From: UBA2942 sp045127535
GTDB taxonomy: Bacteria > Bacillota > Clostridia > Lachnospirales > Lachnospiraceae
Direction: 5' to 3'
DNA: 64,000 nt
Assembly (NCBI GenBank): GCA_045127535.1
Contig: JBGVQN010000006.1
Coordinates: 29,466 to 93,465, forward strand
Below are positions 16,975 through 25,851 of the stretch, in pieces. The notes beneath the pieces are model-generated. The model searched no databases, had not been told where the DNA came from, and worked only from the letters and a program-made list of their open reading frames with translations. The translations under genes were made by a program, and so were the position numbers. Every line of letters starts with the position of its first letter. Position 1 is the stretch's first letter.

Positions 16975-17793
16975 ATGAAATCAAACAATGATTTATCCAG
17001 ACCACATGCAGACAGCAAGCTGCCTATGGTCATGCAAAGTATTCTCATTTGTACCTTATTTCTGATTCTGCTTTTGGGTTCTCTGAAAGCACTTCCGGAA
17101 ATCGTTACTGCCAATACTACAGTGAATGGCAGGGAACTGCCTATTTACTGCGTAGATACCCAGGAGAAAAAGGTTGCTTTAAGTTTTGATGCAGCCTGGG
17201 GCAACGAAGATACCCAGACAATTCTGGATATTCTGAAAAAACATGACGTACGAGTCACATTTTTTATGACAGGCGGCTGGGTAGAATCTTACCCAGATGA
17301 TGTAAAAGCCATTGCTGCTGCAGGACACGACTTGGGCAACCACAGTGAAAATCACAAAGAAATGAGCAAACTGGATTCAGCCAACTGTACTGACGAGCTG
17401 ATGAAAGTACATAACAAAGTAAAAGAACTTACAGGCCAGGATATGGTACTGTTTCGTCCTCCTTACGGAGATTATAACAACAACCTGATCACTACTGCCA
17501 CCAGCTGCGGTTATTATACCATACAATGGAGCATTGACAGTCTGGACTGGAAAAATTATGGAGTCGACGATATTATCAACCGGGTGCTGAATCACAAAAA
17601 TCTGGAAAACGGCGCCATTATCCTGATGCACAATGGCGCCAAGTATACTGCCCAGGCACTGGATGCAGTCATTACCGGACTGAAAGAAAAAGGATACACT
17701 ATCGTTCCTATTTCCGAACTGATTTATACAGATAGCTTCCATATGGATGCTGCCGGAAAACAGTATTCAGATACAGGAACAAGTGTACAATAA
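16975..17793 (+). CDS. Polysaccharide deacetylase, PdaB-like
   Basis: A 272-residue membrane-anchored or exported NodB-domain enzyme that removes N-acetyl groups from peptidoglycan or related glycans. One N-terminal span (about residues 20-40) precedes the NodB motifs: SFDAAWGNEDT (motif 1, PdaB-like variant), GNHSENH (metal-binding H-x3-H) and RPPYGDYN (motif 3), with IILMHNG near the end. PdaB-type enzymes are linked to spore cortex maintenance. The ATG at 16975 has GGGAG upstream; earlier in-frame ATGs lack a site and give an unlikely N-terminus. Confidence 0.9.
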   Translation: MKSNNDLSRPHADSKLPMVMQSILICTLFLILLLGSLKALPEIVTANTTVNGRELPIYCVDTQEKKVALSFDAAWGNEDTQTILDILKKHDVRVTFFMTGGWVESYPDDVKAIAAAGHDLGNHSENHKEMSKLDSANCTDELMKVHNKVKELTGQDMVLFRPPYGDYNNNLITTATSCGYYTIQWSIDSLDWKNYGVDDIINRVLNHKNLENGAIILMHNGAKYTAQALDAVITGLKEKGYTIVPISELIYTDSFHMDAAGKQYSDTGTSVQ

Positions 17794-17864
17794 AGGAGTC
17801 TCTCCTCTGCATCTTATTTTACTATGTATGCAGCCATTGACCTCATCCATTTTTCCATATACCA

Positions 17865-17905
17865 CTGTGCCAAAACCGGTTTATTCCTAACCGCTTTTGG
17901 CACAG
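17865..17905. terminator. Hairpin between convergent genes
   Basis: An imperfect stem of about 17 bp (from CTGTGCCAAAAC at 17865 to complement ending 17905) with a short loop. It lies between the deacetylase and hisA, which converge. T-runs lie inside the arms, so it may work both ways. Confidence 0.6.
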
Positions 17906-17909
17906 CAGG

Positions 17910-18686
17910 CTACTGCTGAATAAATTCCAGTACTTTCCTGTAGTCCATTTGCCCTCCAAACAGGCTTAATGCACTTCCTATGGTAACATCTAATTTTCCT
18001 CGTCCCAATTCCTTTAGCTGTGCCAGGTCTGCAAAGCTGCCTACACCTCCTGCATAGGTAACCGGAATCCCATCCCATTCTGCCAACATTTTTACCAGTT
18101 CCTGCTCAATACCGGAAGCTTTTCCCTCTACATCTACTGCATGGATCAAAAACTCTGCACAGCTGCCTGAGAGCTTTGTAAGCACCTCAGGTGTAATTTT
18201 CACATCTGTAAACTTCTGCCAGCGGTCTGTTACAATATAATAAGCGCCGTTTTTTTTACGACAGCTTAAATCCAGGACCAGATGATCCTTTCCTACAGCA
18301 CTTACCATCCGGTTCAGATTTTCATAGGAAATCTGGCCGTTTTTGAATACAAAGGAAGTTACGATCACGTGGGAAGCACCTGCATCTAAAAACTCAGCTG
18401 CATTGGTATCCCGGATACCCCCTCCAATCTGCAGTCCCCCGGGGTAAGCCCCCAGTGCAGACATGGCCTGTTTTTTGGTAGCTTCATAATATTCACTTTC
18501 CGGGGGATTGAGCAAAATAATATGCCCCCCCTTTAATCCGTCCTGACGATAAAACTCTGCATAAAATCCACCGTCCTGGTCAGAAACAAAATTATCTACT
18601 GCCTGATTGCCCTGGTCCTGAAGAGTCCCTCCTACGATCTGTTTTACTTTTCCATTATGAATATCAATACATGGTCTAAAACGCAT
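17910..18686 (-). CDS. hisA: HisA, eukaryote-like subfamily
   Basis: A 258-residue (beta-alpha)8 barrel isomerase of histidine synthesis (ProFAR isomerase). FRPCIDIHNGKVKQIVGG at the N-terminus gives the catalytic Asp, and GGLQIGGGIRD and VTYAGGVGS are phosphate-binding loops. The length and motifs match the HIS6-like group found in many clostridia and yeast rather than the classical bacterial form. The ATG at 18686 (GAGG then AAAA) is preferred to the in-frame start at 18728. No other his gene is adjacent, so it is a stand-alone gene. Confidence 0.9.
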   Translation of the reverse strand: MRFRPCIDIHNGKVKQIVGGTLQDQGNQAVDNFVSDQDGGFYAEFYRQDGLKGGHIILLNPPESEYYEATKKQAMSALGAYPGGLQIGGGIRDTNAAEFLDAGASHVIVTSFVFKNGQISYENLNRMVSAVGKDHLVLDLSCRKKNGAYYIVTDRWQKFTDVKITPEVLTKLSGSCAEFLIHAVDVEGKASGIEQELVKMLAEWDGIPVTYAGGVGSFADLAQLKELGRGKLDVTIGSALSLFGGQMDYRKVLEFIQQ

Positions 18687-18831
18687 TTTTCCTCTTTCCG
18701 GCAGCACGGCTCTGTTATAGAGCAGCAATCCTGCTGCCCTATACTGCCTGATGTCTGTTTTCTTTTCTGTTTTCTTTTGTCTGATCCTTGCTTCATTGCT
18801 GCTTCCTCATACAGCAGCAGCATGATGCCTG

Positions 18832-20346
18832 CTAGTTCAGTTCATATAATTTTGTATACTTTTCTTTCAAATACTGTACATAATATGCGGGACAGAAATC
18901 CTCTCCCGTTGCCAGTTTCAAAATCTCCCCTGCAGGCTTTGCAGCACCATAACAGTGTACATGTTCCTTCAGCCAGTTTATGATCTGGCCGATCTGGCCG
19001 CTGCGAAGCAGCTGTGGCACATCCATTTCTTGTTTCATCTTATTATATAACTGTGCTGCAAAAGCGTTGCCCAGTGCATAGGAAGGGAAATAGCCAAACA
19101 TTCCACCTGACCAATGTACATCCTGAAGCACACCATTTCTGTCACTATCTGGTGTCACACCCAAATACTCCTGATACAGCTCATTCCACAGCTTTGGCAG
19201 CTCACTGACCGGATATTCTTCCTCAATGAGCTTCTTCTCTGCTTCATAACGCACCATGATATGCAGGCAATATGTCAGCTCATCGCTTTCGGTACGAATC
19301 AAATCCGGGATAACACAGTTCACTGCCTGCACAAACTGCTCCAGATCCACATCACACAACTGCTCTGGAAATGTCTCCTGCAGTTTTCCAAAAACAGACT
19401 CCCAGAATTCTCTGCTTCTGCCGATCATATTTTCCAGCATACGGGACTGGGACTCATGCATACCGCAGCTTGCTCCTCCTCCTACCGGCGTTAATGTCAG
19501 TTCATCTGGAACATTCATTTCATACAGTGCGTGTCCTGTCTCATGAATGGTAGAAAAAATGCCGCTGATCAAATTGTCTTCATAATAATGTGTGGTAATA
19601 CGCACATCCCTGTTATGGAGATTGGTGGTAAATGGATGCTCACTTTCTCCCATCACACCTTTGCTAAAATCAAAACCCAGATATTCAGCCAGCCATCTGT
19701 TAAACTGCTTCTGTTTTTCCACATCATATTTGCGATGCATAAAAGCGGTGTCCATCTTTTTTTGGCTGCTCTGGATCCTGCCCAGTAACGGCACAATGGT
19801 CTCCTTCAGTTCTGCAAAAAAAGTGTCCAATTCCTTCCTGCCAAAGCCCTCTTCATATTCATTCAGGCTTACATCATAGAGGCTGCCGGTACCATCTCCG
19901 TTATCCCCTTCCAACTGATACCTGTTGTGCTTTCTGATCGCCGCCACCACCTGTTCCAGATACGGAGCAAAAAGCGCAAAATCATCCTCCGCCTTAGCTT
20001 TCTGCCACATCATACCGCTTTTGGACAACAGCTCACTAAACTCCCTCTGCTCCTTAGCAGAAATCCGCTCTATCTTTGCCAGTTCTTTGCTCAGTACCCT
20101 TACTACAGCAGCCTGTATCTCTGTCAAATCCTCCGCCTGTCCCAGCTTTTTTAAAAGTCCCGGCACTTCCTCATTCACCAGACATCGATACAGCTCCTCT
20201 GAAAGAATCCCCACACATCTGGCAGTATTGTCCATAGCCTTCTCCGGCGCCAAAGTTTCATTATCCCACTCCAACAAAGTCAGTGCCGCACCAAGGGCTG
20301 CCTGCTTATCCAGATACATCTGTAATTTTTCATAATCCTGATTCAT
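18832..20346 (-). CDS. Carboxypeptidase M32 (thermostable carboxypeptidase 1 family)
   Basis: A 504-residue zinc metallocarboxypeptidase. The zinc-binding HExxH is HETGHALYE, followed by the conserved GMHESQSR with the third ligand, and WSGGMFGYFPSYALGNA near the C-terminus, all hallmarks of family M32. Full length (about 500 residues). Cytoplasmic; it removes C-terminal residues from peptides. GAGG is 10 bases before the ATG. No strong terminator follows; 18730-18831 holds only short repeats. Confidence 0.93.
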   Translation of the reverse strand: MNQDYEKLQMYLDKQAALGAALTLLEWDNETLAPEKAMDNTARCVGILSEELYRCLVNEEVPGLLKKLGQAEDLTEIQAAVVRVLSKELAKIERISAKEQREFSELLSKSGMMWQKAKAEDDFALFAPYLEQVVAAIRKHNRYQLEGDNGDGTGSLYDVSLNEYEEGFGRKELDTFFAELKETIVPLLGRIQSSQKKMDTAFMHRKYDVEKQKQFNRWLAEYLGFDFSKGVMGESEHPFTTNLHNRDVRITTHYYEDNLISGIFSTIHETGHALYEMNVPDELTLTPVGGGASCGMHESQSRMLENMIGRSREFWESVFGKLQETFPEQLCDVDLEQFVQAVNCVIPDLIRTESDELTYCLHIMVRYEAEKKLIEEEYPVSELPKLWNELYQEYLGVTPDSDRNGVLQDVHWSGGMFGYFPSYALGNAFAAQLYNKMKQEMDVPQLLRSGQIGQIINWLKEHVHCYGAAKPAGEILKLATGEDFCPAYYVQYLKEKYTKLYELN

Positions 20347-20451
20347 ACCTATTCATCCTCACTTTCTGTTTCAAAATTTACGCATCTGCAAATCCTTGTC
20401 CCCTCAATTCTTTACGCCTCATCCAAAAAGGCATCCCTCTATAACTAAGAA

Positions 20452-20485
20452 GCGCCTGCCGGTATCCAAAGACTCCGACAGACGC
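20452..20485 (-). terminator. Terminator of the Nudix gene
   Basis: An 11-bp stem with two G-U pairs (20452-20462 with 20475-20485), followed on the minus strand by TTCTTAGTT. It lies 12 bases after the Nudix stop. Confidence 0.6.
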
Positions 20486-20497
20486 CGCCCAGAGGTA

Positions 20498-20947
20498 CTA
20501 TGCTTTTTTTATTCCCCAGGAATTTTCCTTTTTCAGCTCCAGGTACATGTCATAAGCCTGCTCCAAAATCTGCTTTTCGTTGGTAAACTTCAGCAGATGA
20601 TAAGCTTCATGAAACTTATAATAACCAGAATCTACGAAAAACTCTTCTCGCTGCGGTTTGCTGTAGTAACTGTCCGCCATCATCAAATACCAGTGTACCT
20701 CTTTCTCTACCATTCCCTGTGGAATGTGGAAAGTATACTCGCTTTTTCCAATGTACTTTACAATAGAAGCAGTTACCCCAGTTTCCTCCCGGACCTCTCT
20801 GAGAGCAGTCTGGGGATGATCCTCTCCGCTCTCGACAGTTCCTTTCGGCAAAACCCATCCTTCATACCTGCTTTTATAATTTTTATAAAGCAGAAGTATC
20901 TTGCCTCGAAAAATAACCACACCGCCACAGCTTGTTGCCTCAACCAT
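20498..20947 (-). CDS. Nudix hydrolase
   Basis: A 149-residue hydrolase with a full Nudix box (G-x5-E-x7-REVREETGV, about residues 35-57) on a MutT-like fold. The N-terminus EATSCGGVVIFRG and WVLPKGTVE resemble the diadenosine-polyphosphate and NUDT2-like group. The start at 20947 follows AGGAGG by seven bases; a longer frame to 21019 lacks support. It cleaves a nucleoside diphosphate linked to another moiety; the substrate is unknown. Confidence 0.88.
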   Translation of the reverse strand: MVEATSCGGVVIFRGKILLLYKNYKSRYEGWVLPKGTVESGEDHPQTALREVREETGVTASIVKYIGKSEYTFHIPQGMVEKEVHWYLMMADSYYSKPQREEFFVDSGYYKFHEAYHLLKFTNEKQILEQAYDMYLELKKENSWGIKKA

Positions 20948-21119
20948 TGCAATTCCTCCTGTCTGTTGGTGTGACATATATCTGTTAAAAAGTATACCCC
21001 TTTTTCTTTGCTCATGCAAGATATTTTACAGTTTTATACTATTTTACAACTATTTTCTCACTTTTATTCCCATACATATTTTTTCTGTTGCCTCAGATAC
21101 TAACTATGAGGTGATTTCT

Positions 21120-21350
21120 TTGAGATTTCAAAATTTAAACCAGTTAATTCAGAGAAGCAGCAGTACCCGTAACTATTTTTTATCTCTGCCTGTAAAAACA
21201 CAAATAGAGCTGCATGAACATAATGAATACATTCATACAGCCGAAGAACTGCATCATCTGGTGAACCAGCTTGCTATATATAACAGACAGGTGGAACTCA
21301 GTGCGTACGATCCCATTGTAACCTCCGGTTTCTCATTTTTTAAAAAATGA
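21120..21350 (+). CDS. Small conserved-looking hypothetical protein
   Basis: A 76-residue, basic and His-rich soluble protein beginning (TTG start) RFQNLNQLIQRSSSTRNYFL; no domain is recognised. GAGGTGAT lies four bases before the TTG. The sequence is not repetitive, and its last codons share a perfect palindrome with the convergent HMA gene, so both proteins end SFFKK. I think a similar protein occurs in related Lachnospiraceae, but I cannot verify this. Confidence 0.65.
   Translation: MRFQNLNQLIQRSSSTRNYFLSLPVKTQIELHEHNEYIHTAEELHHLVNQLAIYNRQVELSAYDPIVTSGFSFFKK
21333..21350. repeat. 18-bp perfect palindrome forming both stop codons
   Basis: TCATTTTTTAAAAAATGA is self-complementary. Read on either strand it encodes Ser-Phe-Phe-Lys-Lys-stop, so the two convergent genes overlap by exactly these 18 bases and end identically. 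Confidence 0.9.
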
Positions 21351-21587
21351 AAAGCCTTTTTTCTCATAGGGTTGGGTATACACTGCTGCAGCGGTATATC
21401 CGGCATCCGCAATTACTTTTTTTATTGTTTCATCATCCAGTGGATGCTCTGATATAATTTCTGTTTTCCCCTTTGTATGGGAAGATGTAACCTTCTTTAC
21501 TGCAAAAGCCCTGCGCACTGCATCATTGATATGTGCCTCGCACATACCACATGCCATTCCTTCTACTTCTATTGTAATTTTAACCAT
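21333..21587 (-). CDS. HMA-domain metal-binding protein
   Basis: An 84-residue protein with a heavy-metal-associated ferredoxin-like fold. The metal-binding motif is M-x-C-x-x-C in GMACGMCEAHI (about residue 10), followed by the conserved HPLDDETIKKVIADAGY. It resembles copper chaperones. GGAGG lies seven bases before the ATG at 21587; a longer in-frame start exists but has no ribosome site. It ends in a palindrome shared with the convergent gene. It sits beside a flavodoxin and Feo genes, suggesting a role in metal handling. Confidence 0.85.
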   Translation of the reverse strand: MVKITIEVEGMACGMCEAHINDAVRRAFAVKKVTSSHTKGKTEIISEHPLDDETIKKVIADAGYTAAAVYTQPYEKKGFSFFKK

Positions 21588-21715
21588 TTGTTCCTCCAAT
21601 ATTTCTAAAATACCTATTCCGATTTGGGAATGATTCTCCCATCTCCTGATAAACAGCAAAGACAGCTTTCTGTATTGATCAAAAAGCTGCCTTTCGGTCT
21701 GATATAGTAATGATG

Positions 21716-22141
21716 TTACTGTGCCAGAGCTGCCCCTAATGCCTTGCATGCCGCTACTGCATCATCATCTGGTGCTTCATTGCAGATGACAAAGCCGCAG
21801 GCCATCACAGCACCGTCGGAAATACAGGTTTCTTCCCAGTTGCGCATCCACTCACCGTCACCCCATCCGTAGGAACCAAACAGCGCAATTTTCTTACCCT
21901 TCAATTTCGGCTCACAGGAGGTAAACATAGGCGCAAATTCACACTCTTCTAACTCTTCTGCTCCCATAGATGGGCAGCCAAAGGCAATTGCATCATAACT
22001 ATCTACCATAGATGCATCAAATTCAGCTGCTGTGCACATTACACTTTCTGCACCACTTTCTTTGATTCCCTCTGCAACTGCCATAGCCATAGCCTCTGTA
22101 TTTCCAGTTCCACTCCAATAAACCACTGCAATTTTACTCAT
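21716..22141 (-). CDS. Flavodoxin
   Basis: A 141-residue flavodoxin: the FMN phosphate loop is YWSGTGNTEAMA (residues about 8-19), and FGCPSMGAEELE and FGSYGWGDGEWM are the two isoalloxazine loops. It replaces ferredoxin as an electron carrier when iron is scarce. The ATG at 22141 gives the standard N-terminus MSKIAVVYW. It follows DUF3793 in one operon downstream of an iron-type palindrome at 23002. Confidence 0.93.
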   Translation of the reverse strand: MSKIAVVYWSGTGNTEAMAMAVAEGIKESGAESVMCTAAEFDASMVDSYDAIAFGCPSMGAEELEECEFAPMFTSCEPKLKGKKIALFGSYGWGDGEWMRNWEETCISDGAVMACGFVICNEAPDDDAVAACKALGAALAQ

Positions 22142-22175
22142 GTTGTATTCCAACCTTTCCTAAATTTAATATATA

Positions 22176-22727
22176 TCAAACAGCTACTGTGAGCCGCTCG
22201 ATTGACTTTCCTTTTGCCCACAGGTCACAGTAGACCTGGGTGCATTTTTTGAACTTTGCAAATGTTTTCTGTGCTGCTGCCTCATCACCATATACTTTCC
22301 AATATCCCACACATTTACACCCTTTTGCTCCATTTTCAATAAAACCATTCACATCCTCTGGCGGGTATCCAAGAAACAGGCCAATTTCATGAGGGAATCC
22401 TTGGCTGTCATTTAGCCGCTGCATTAGATGAATCACACAACGTTCCGGCATTTCTGTAGTGTACCCTCTCTCCTGCAGCAGCCGGCAGGCTGTATCATGC
22501 TGCAAGTCCTGTGAAAGTTTGGATGGACGATATACATAAATCAATGCACGATTGTTTTGAAACTGCAGCGGCAGCACGCGAAGTCCTTTCTTTACAAGAA
22601 TTCGGTTCAGGCTCCGGATGCTTTCCCTCATATCTTCCACATCCTCAAAAGAACATGGAAATATCGTTCCGGTTTTCATCCCTGCAAGGGTAGGCGAGCA
22701 ATGACGGACTAACAATTCACCGGACAT
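22176..22727 (-). CDS. DUF3793 family protein
   Basis: A 183-residue cytoplasmic protein of unknown function. The family hallmarks are HCSPTLAGMKTG, FPHEIGLFLGYPPEDV and GCKCVGYWKVYGD with conserved Cys and His residues. In clostridia this family commonly sits next to flavodoxin and feo genes, as here, so a role in iron limitation is likely but unproven. The ATG at 22727 has AAGGAG upstream. A 220-bp palindromic element lies between this gene and the palindromic operator at 23002-23017. Confidence 0.85.
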   Translation of the reverse strand: MSGELLVRHCSPTLAGMKTGTIFPCSFEDVEDMRESIRSLNRILVKKGLRVLPLQFQNNRALIYVYRPSKLSQDLQHDTACRLLQERGYTTEMPERCVIHLMQRLNDSQGFPHEIGLFLGYPPEDVNGFIENGAKGCKCVGYWKVYGDEAAAQKTFAKFKKCTQVYCDLWAKGKSIERLTVAV

Positions 22728-22758
22728 TTTGTGTCTCCTTTCTATCAGCAATACGGTA

Positions 22759-22979
22759 GGCAATTGCGAAACTGTATTCAACATCAGCTTTGGGAAGTAT
22801 CTGTAAGAAAATATTTTCTAAGCAGGACTCTTGAAAACGCCGGCACTTTAAATTTTGTGCCACAGGCGCAAAATTTATTAGTACCGCTGCGTTTTCACCG
22901 AAGCGAGAGCGCGTCCTGCGTGAAAATACTTTCTTGCAGATACTTCCCAAAGCATCCGGTAATGTGTTTCGCAATTGCG
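22759..22979. repeat. Palindromic core element, copy A
   Basis: A 221-bp near-continuous inverted repeat. The ends are GCAATTGCGAAAC (22760-22772) and its complement (22966-22978); then a 24-bp stem GCTTTGGGAAG.../...CTTCCCAAAGC, GCAGGAC/GTCCTGC, the core GAAAACGC (22833-22840) / GCGTTTTC, and an inner stem AAATTTTGTGCC/GGCGCAAAATTT. The conserved right strand AGTACCGCTGCGTTTTC-ACCGAAGCGAGAGCG spans 22880-22911. It matches copy B over its whole length and copy C only in the core. It lies in the presumed 5' leader of the DUF3793-flavodoxin operon. Confidence 0.85.
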
Positions 22980-23001
22980 AAACAATATGGCAGTACATTT
23001 T

Positions 23002-23017
23002 GTTAGTTATAACTAAC
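23002..23017. promoter_or_regulatory. Iron-type palindrome before the DUF3793-flavodoxin operon
   Basis: GTTAGT-TATA-ACTAAC, a perfect palindrome of the same GTTAG-N6-CTAAC form as the three sites upstream of feoA. It suggests co-regulation of DUF3793 and flavodoxin with the Feo operon, probably by a DtxR- or Fur-type repressor not present in the window. Confidence 0.6.
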
Positions 23018-23149
23018 CACTTGTTAAAAAGCAGGAGACGCAGGCTTTACGCTACGCCTCCTAACATGCTTATTCATGACACTGAATCATATTTGCATCC
23101 CATTTCAACAGGAGATGATGCACTTAGAAAAGTTCCCAGCATGTGCTTT

Positions 23150-23326
23150 CTATTGTTTCTTAGGATGGCAGGTGCCGCTCATAGCACAATTTGCACATCC
23201 GCATCCACAGGAGGACTTTCCATTTTTCTTATCCCGCACCATATTGGCAATGATGGCTGCCACCACCAGGATCAGTATAGCGCAGATGATAATCGTTGGT
23301 AAATTTTCATAAATCCACGTAAACAT
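23150..23326 (-). CDS. FeoB-associated Cys-rich membrane protein
   Basis: A 58-residue protein: MFTWIYENLPTIIICAILIL opens with one membrane span, then a basic loop, then a Cys-rich tail with CGCGCANCAMSGTC. This is the standard layout of the small FeoB-associated proteins that accompany feoB in many Bacillota. AGGAGG is seven bases before the ATG. It lies 29 bases downstream of feoB in the same direction, so it is the next gene of the feo operon. It probably helps handle Fe(II) at the membrane. Confidence 0.9.
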   Translation of the reverse strand: MFTWIYENLPTIIICAILILVVAAIIANMVRDKKNGKSSCGCGCANCAMSGTCHPKKQ

Positions 23327-23355
23327 TTACAAACCTCCTGTTCTGCATAAAGCAT

Positions 23356-25767
23356 TTATTTTACCTTAACAGTTTTGGTGAGCTTCACAGACTCTTTGTA
23401 TGGCTTAAAGAGCATATAAAGCATACCAGCCAATACTACGATGGCAGCGATCAGTCCGAGTACATTCATATTTCCAGCAAACACAGAACCGATCTGATAA
23501 ATCATCAGAGATACTGCATACGCAAATCCGCACTGATATCCAATTGCAAACCAGGTCCACTTAGCGGAGTTCATCTCACGCTTGATAGCGCCGATCGCAG
23601 CAAAGCAAGGTGCGCAAAGGAGATTGAATACCAGGAAGGAATAGCCTGCCAGCTGGGTCAGACCCTCAAAATCCAGGACACCAAATACACCAACTACTTC
23701 TTCCTTGGCAACCAGACCCATAATGGTTGCAATGGTCGCCTTGGCATTGCCAAAGCCCAGAGGCTTAAAGATCCAGCAAAGTGCGCCGCCAATGATACCA
23801 AGAATACTGTTGTCCAGCTCCATCTCTGTACTAAACATAAAGGAACCGTCTACGATACCAAAGCAGGAACCTGCCCAGATGATGATAGAAGAAAGCAGGA
23901 TGATGGTACCAGCCTTTTTAATAAAGGACCAGCCACGCTCCCACATGGAACGAAGTACATTTCCTGCGGTTGGCCAGTGGTAAGCAGGAAGCTCCATAAC
24001 GAATGGCGCCGGATCACCTGCAAACATCCTGGTTTTCTTTAACATAATACCGGAAACAATAATTGCTGCAATACCTACAAAATATGCACTTGGAGCAACC
24101 CACCATGCACCGCCAAACAGTGCAGCAGCAATCAGTGCAATGATCGGCAGCTTTGCACCACAAGGAATAAATGTGGTGGTCATAATGGTCATACGGCGGT
24201 CACGCTCATTTTCAATGGTACGGGATGCCATAATGCCAGGTACGCCACAGCCGGTACCGATCAGCATTGGGATAAAGGACTTACCGGACAGACCAAACTT
24301 ACGGAAGATCCTGTCAAGTACAAAGGCAATACGGGACATATATCCGCAAGCCTCTAAGAATGCCAGAAGAATAAACAGGATCAGCATCTGCGGCACAAAT
24401 CCAAGCACTGCACCAACACCTGCCACGATACTGTCCAGCAGCAAACTGTTCAGCCACTCTGGTGTATGCAATGCAGTCAGACCACTCTCTACCAGTACAG
24501 GGATACCAGGAACCCAGATACCATACTCAGCAGTATCCGGAACCCCCTCTGCTTCTTCTCCCAGTGTTTCTTCATAGATTGCAGAAATATCACACCCTGC
24601 CTCTGCCAGAGCATCTGCATAGGATCCATATGCCTCGTCAAATGCACCAAAGTCCTCATCTGCTATTGCAAACTGAATATCTTCTGCACCAGTTACACCA
24701 TTTTCTACAGCTGCGTCTACCCGAGCAACCATTTCCTCTACCCATACATGTTCTGCTGCATATTCTGTCATGGCATCCTCATACTCAGAAGTACCAATAC
24801 CAAACAGATGCCAGCCGTCACCAAACAGACCATCATTGGTCCAGTCTGTTACATAGGTACCTACTGTAGATACAGAAATATAGTATACAAGGAACATAAT
24901 GACTGCAAAGATCGGCAGTGCAAGGAAACGGTTGGTCACCACCTTGTCGATCTTATCGGAGGTAGAAAGCTTTCCGGCGGACTTCTTCTTGTAGCAGCCC
25001 TTGATCATCTGTCCAATGTAAATATAACGTTCGTTGGTGATAATGGATTCTGCATCATCATCCATTTCATCCTCAACCTTCTTAATATCCTCTTCAATAT
25101 GTGCAAGAATCTTGGAATCTAAATTCATCTGCTCCAACACCTTGTCGTCACGCTCAAAGATCTTGATGGCATACCATCTCTGCTGTTCTTCCGGCATGCT
25201 GTGTACTGCTGCTTCTTCAATATGTGCAATGGCATGCTCCACAGGGCCAGAGAAAGTGTGCATTGGCACAGTCTTGCCATTCTTGGCTGCATCAATGGCA
25301 GCCTCAGCAGCCTCTGTCAGACCGGTGCCCTTCAGTGCTGAGATCTCCACCACCTTGCAGCCCAAAGCTCTGGACAACTCTGCGGTGTTGATCTTGTCAC
25401 CATTCTTCTGCACCACGTCCATCATGTTGATGGCAACCACTACAGGAATACCCAGCTCTGTTAACTGAGTGGTCAGATACAGGTTTCTTTCCAGGTTGGT
25501 ACCGTCAATGATGTTTAAGATCGCATCCGGACGCTCGCTGATCAGGTAATTTCTTGCCACCACTTCCTCTAAGGTATATGGAGAAAGAGAATAGATACCT
25601 GGAAGGTCAGTAATAATCACGCCTTCATGCTTTTTCAGCTTACCTTCCTTTTTTTCTACTGTTACACCTGGCCAGTTGCCAACAAACTGGTTAGAACCAG
25701 TCAAAGCGTTGAACAGGGTCGTTTTACCGCAGTTCGGGTTACCCGCAAGGGCAATACGCAAATTCAT
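23356..25767 (-). CDS. feoB: Ferrous iron transporter FeoB
   Basis: An 803-residue Fe(II) transporter. The N-terminal G domain has GNPNCGKTT (G1), DLPG (G3) and NMMD (G4), followed by a helical GDI-like domain (to about residue 270). The C-terminal region has many spans with the two conserved gates, including GCGVPGIMASRTI and CGAKLPI. An acidic insert of about 120 residues between the first and second spans is rich in Ala, Glu and Asp. RBS GAGG. It is in an operon with two feoA genes upstream and the Cys-rich membrane peptide downstream. Confidence 0.96.
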   Translation of the reverse strand: MNLRIALAGNPNCGKTTLFNALTGSNQFVGNWPGVTVEKKEGKLKKHEGVIITDLPGIYSLSPYTLEEVVARNYLISERPDAILNIIDGTNLERNLYLTTQLTELGIPVVVAINMMDVVQKNGDKINTAELSRALGCKVVEISALKGTGLTEAAEAAIDAAKNGKTVPMHTFSGPVEHAIAHIEEAAVHSMPEEQQRWYAIKIFERDDKVLEQMNLDSKILAHIEEDIKKVEDEMDDDAESIITNERYIYIGQMIKGCYKKKSAGKLSTSDKIDKVVTNRFLALPIFAVIMFLVYYISVSTVGTYVTDWTNDGLFGDGWHLFGIGTSEYEDAMTEYAAEHVWVEEMVARVDAAVENGVTGAEDIQFAIADEDFGAFDEAYGSYADALAEAGCDISAIYEETLGEEAEGVPDTAEYGIWVPGIPVLVESGLTALHTPEWLNSLLLDSIVAGVGAVLGFVPQMLILFILLAFLEACGYMSRIAFVLDRIFRKFGLSGKSFIPMLIGTGCGVPGIMASRTIENERDRRMTIMTTTFIPCGAKLPIIALIAAALFGGAWWVAPSAYFVGIAAIIVSGIMLKKTRMFAGDPAPFVMELPAYHWPTAGNVLRSMWERGWSFIKKAGTIILLSSIIIWAGSCFGIVDGSFMFSTEMELDNSILGIIGGALCWIFKPLGFGNAKATIATIMGLVAKEEVVGVFGVLDFEGLTQLAGYSFLVFNLLCAPCFAAIGAIKREMNSAKWTWFAIGYQCGFAYAVSLMIYQIGSVFAGNMNVLGLIAAIVVLAGMLYMLFKPYKESVKLTKTVKVK

Positions 25768-25851
25768 ATGTTATTCCTCACTTTCATTAGCATCGGCTAA
25801 CCGATGTTTCAAAAAATACCGGGGGTCTACCCCCCGTTTATGATATGTATC

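Noticed and set aside
22759..22979. Copy A as an ordinary rho-independent terminator
   Set aside because: At 221 bp with a conserved internal asymmetric core and no terminal T-run, it does not fit a terminator, and the core recurs at unrelated loci.
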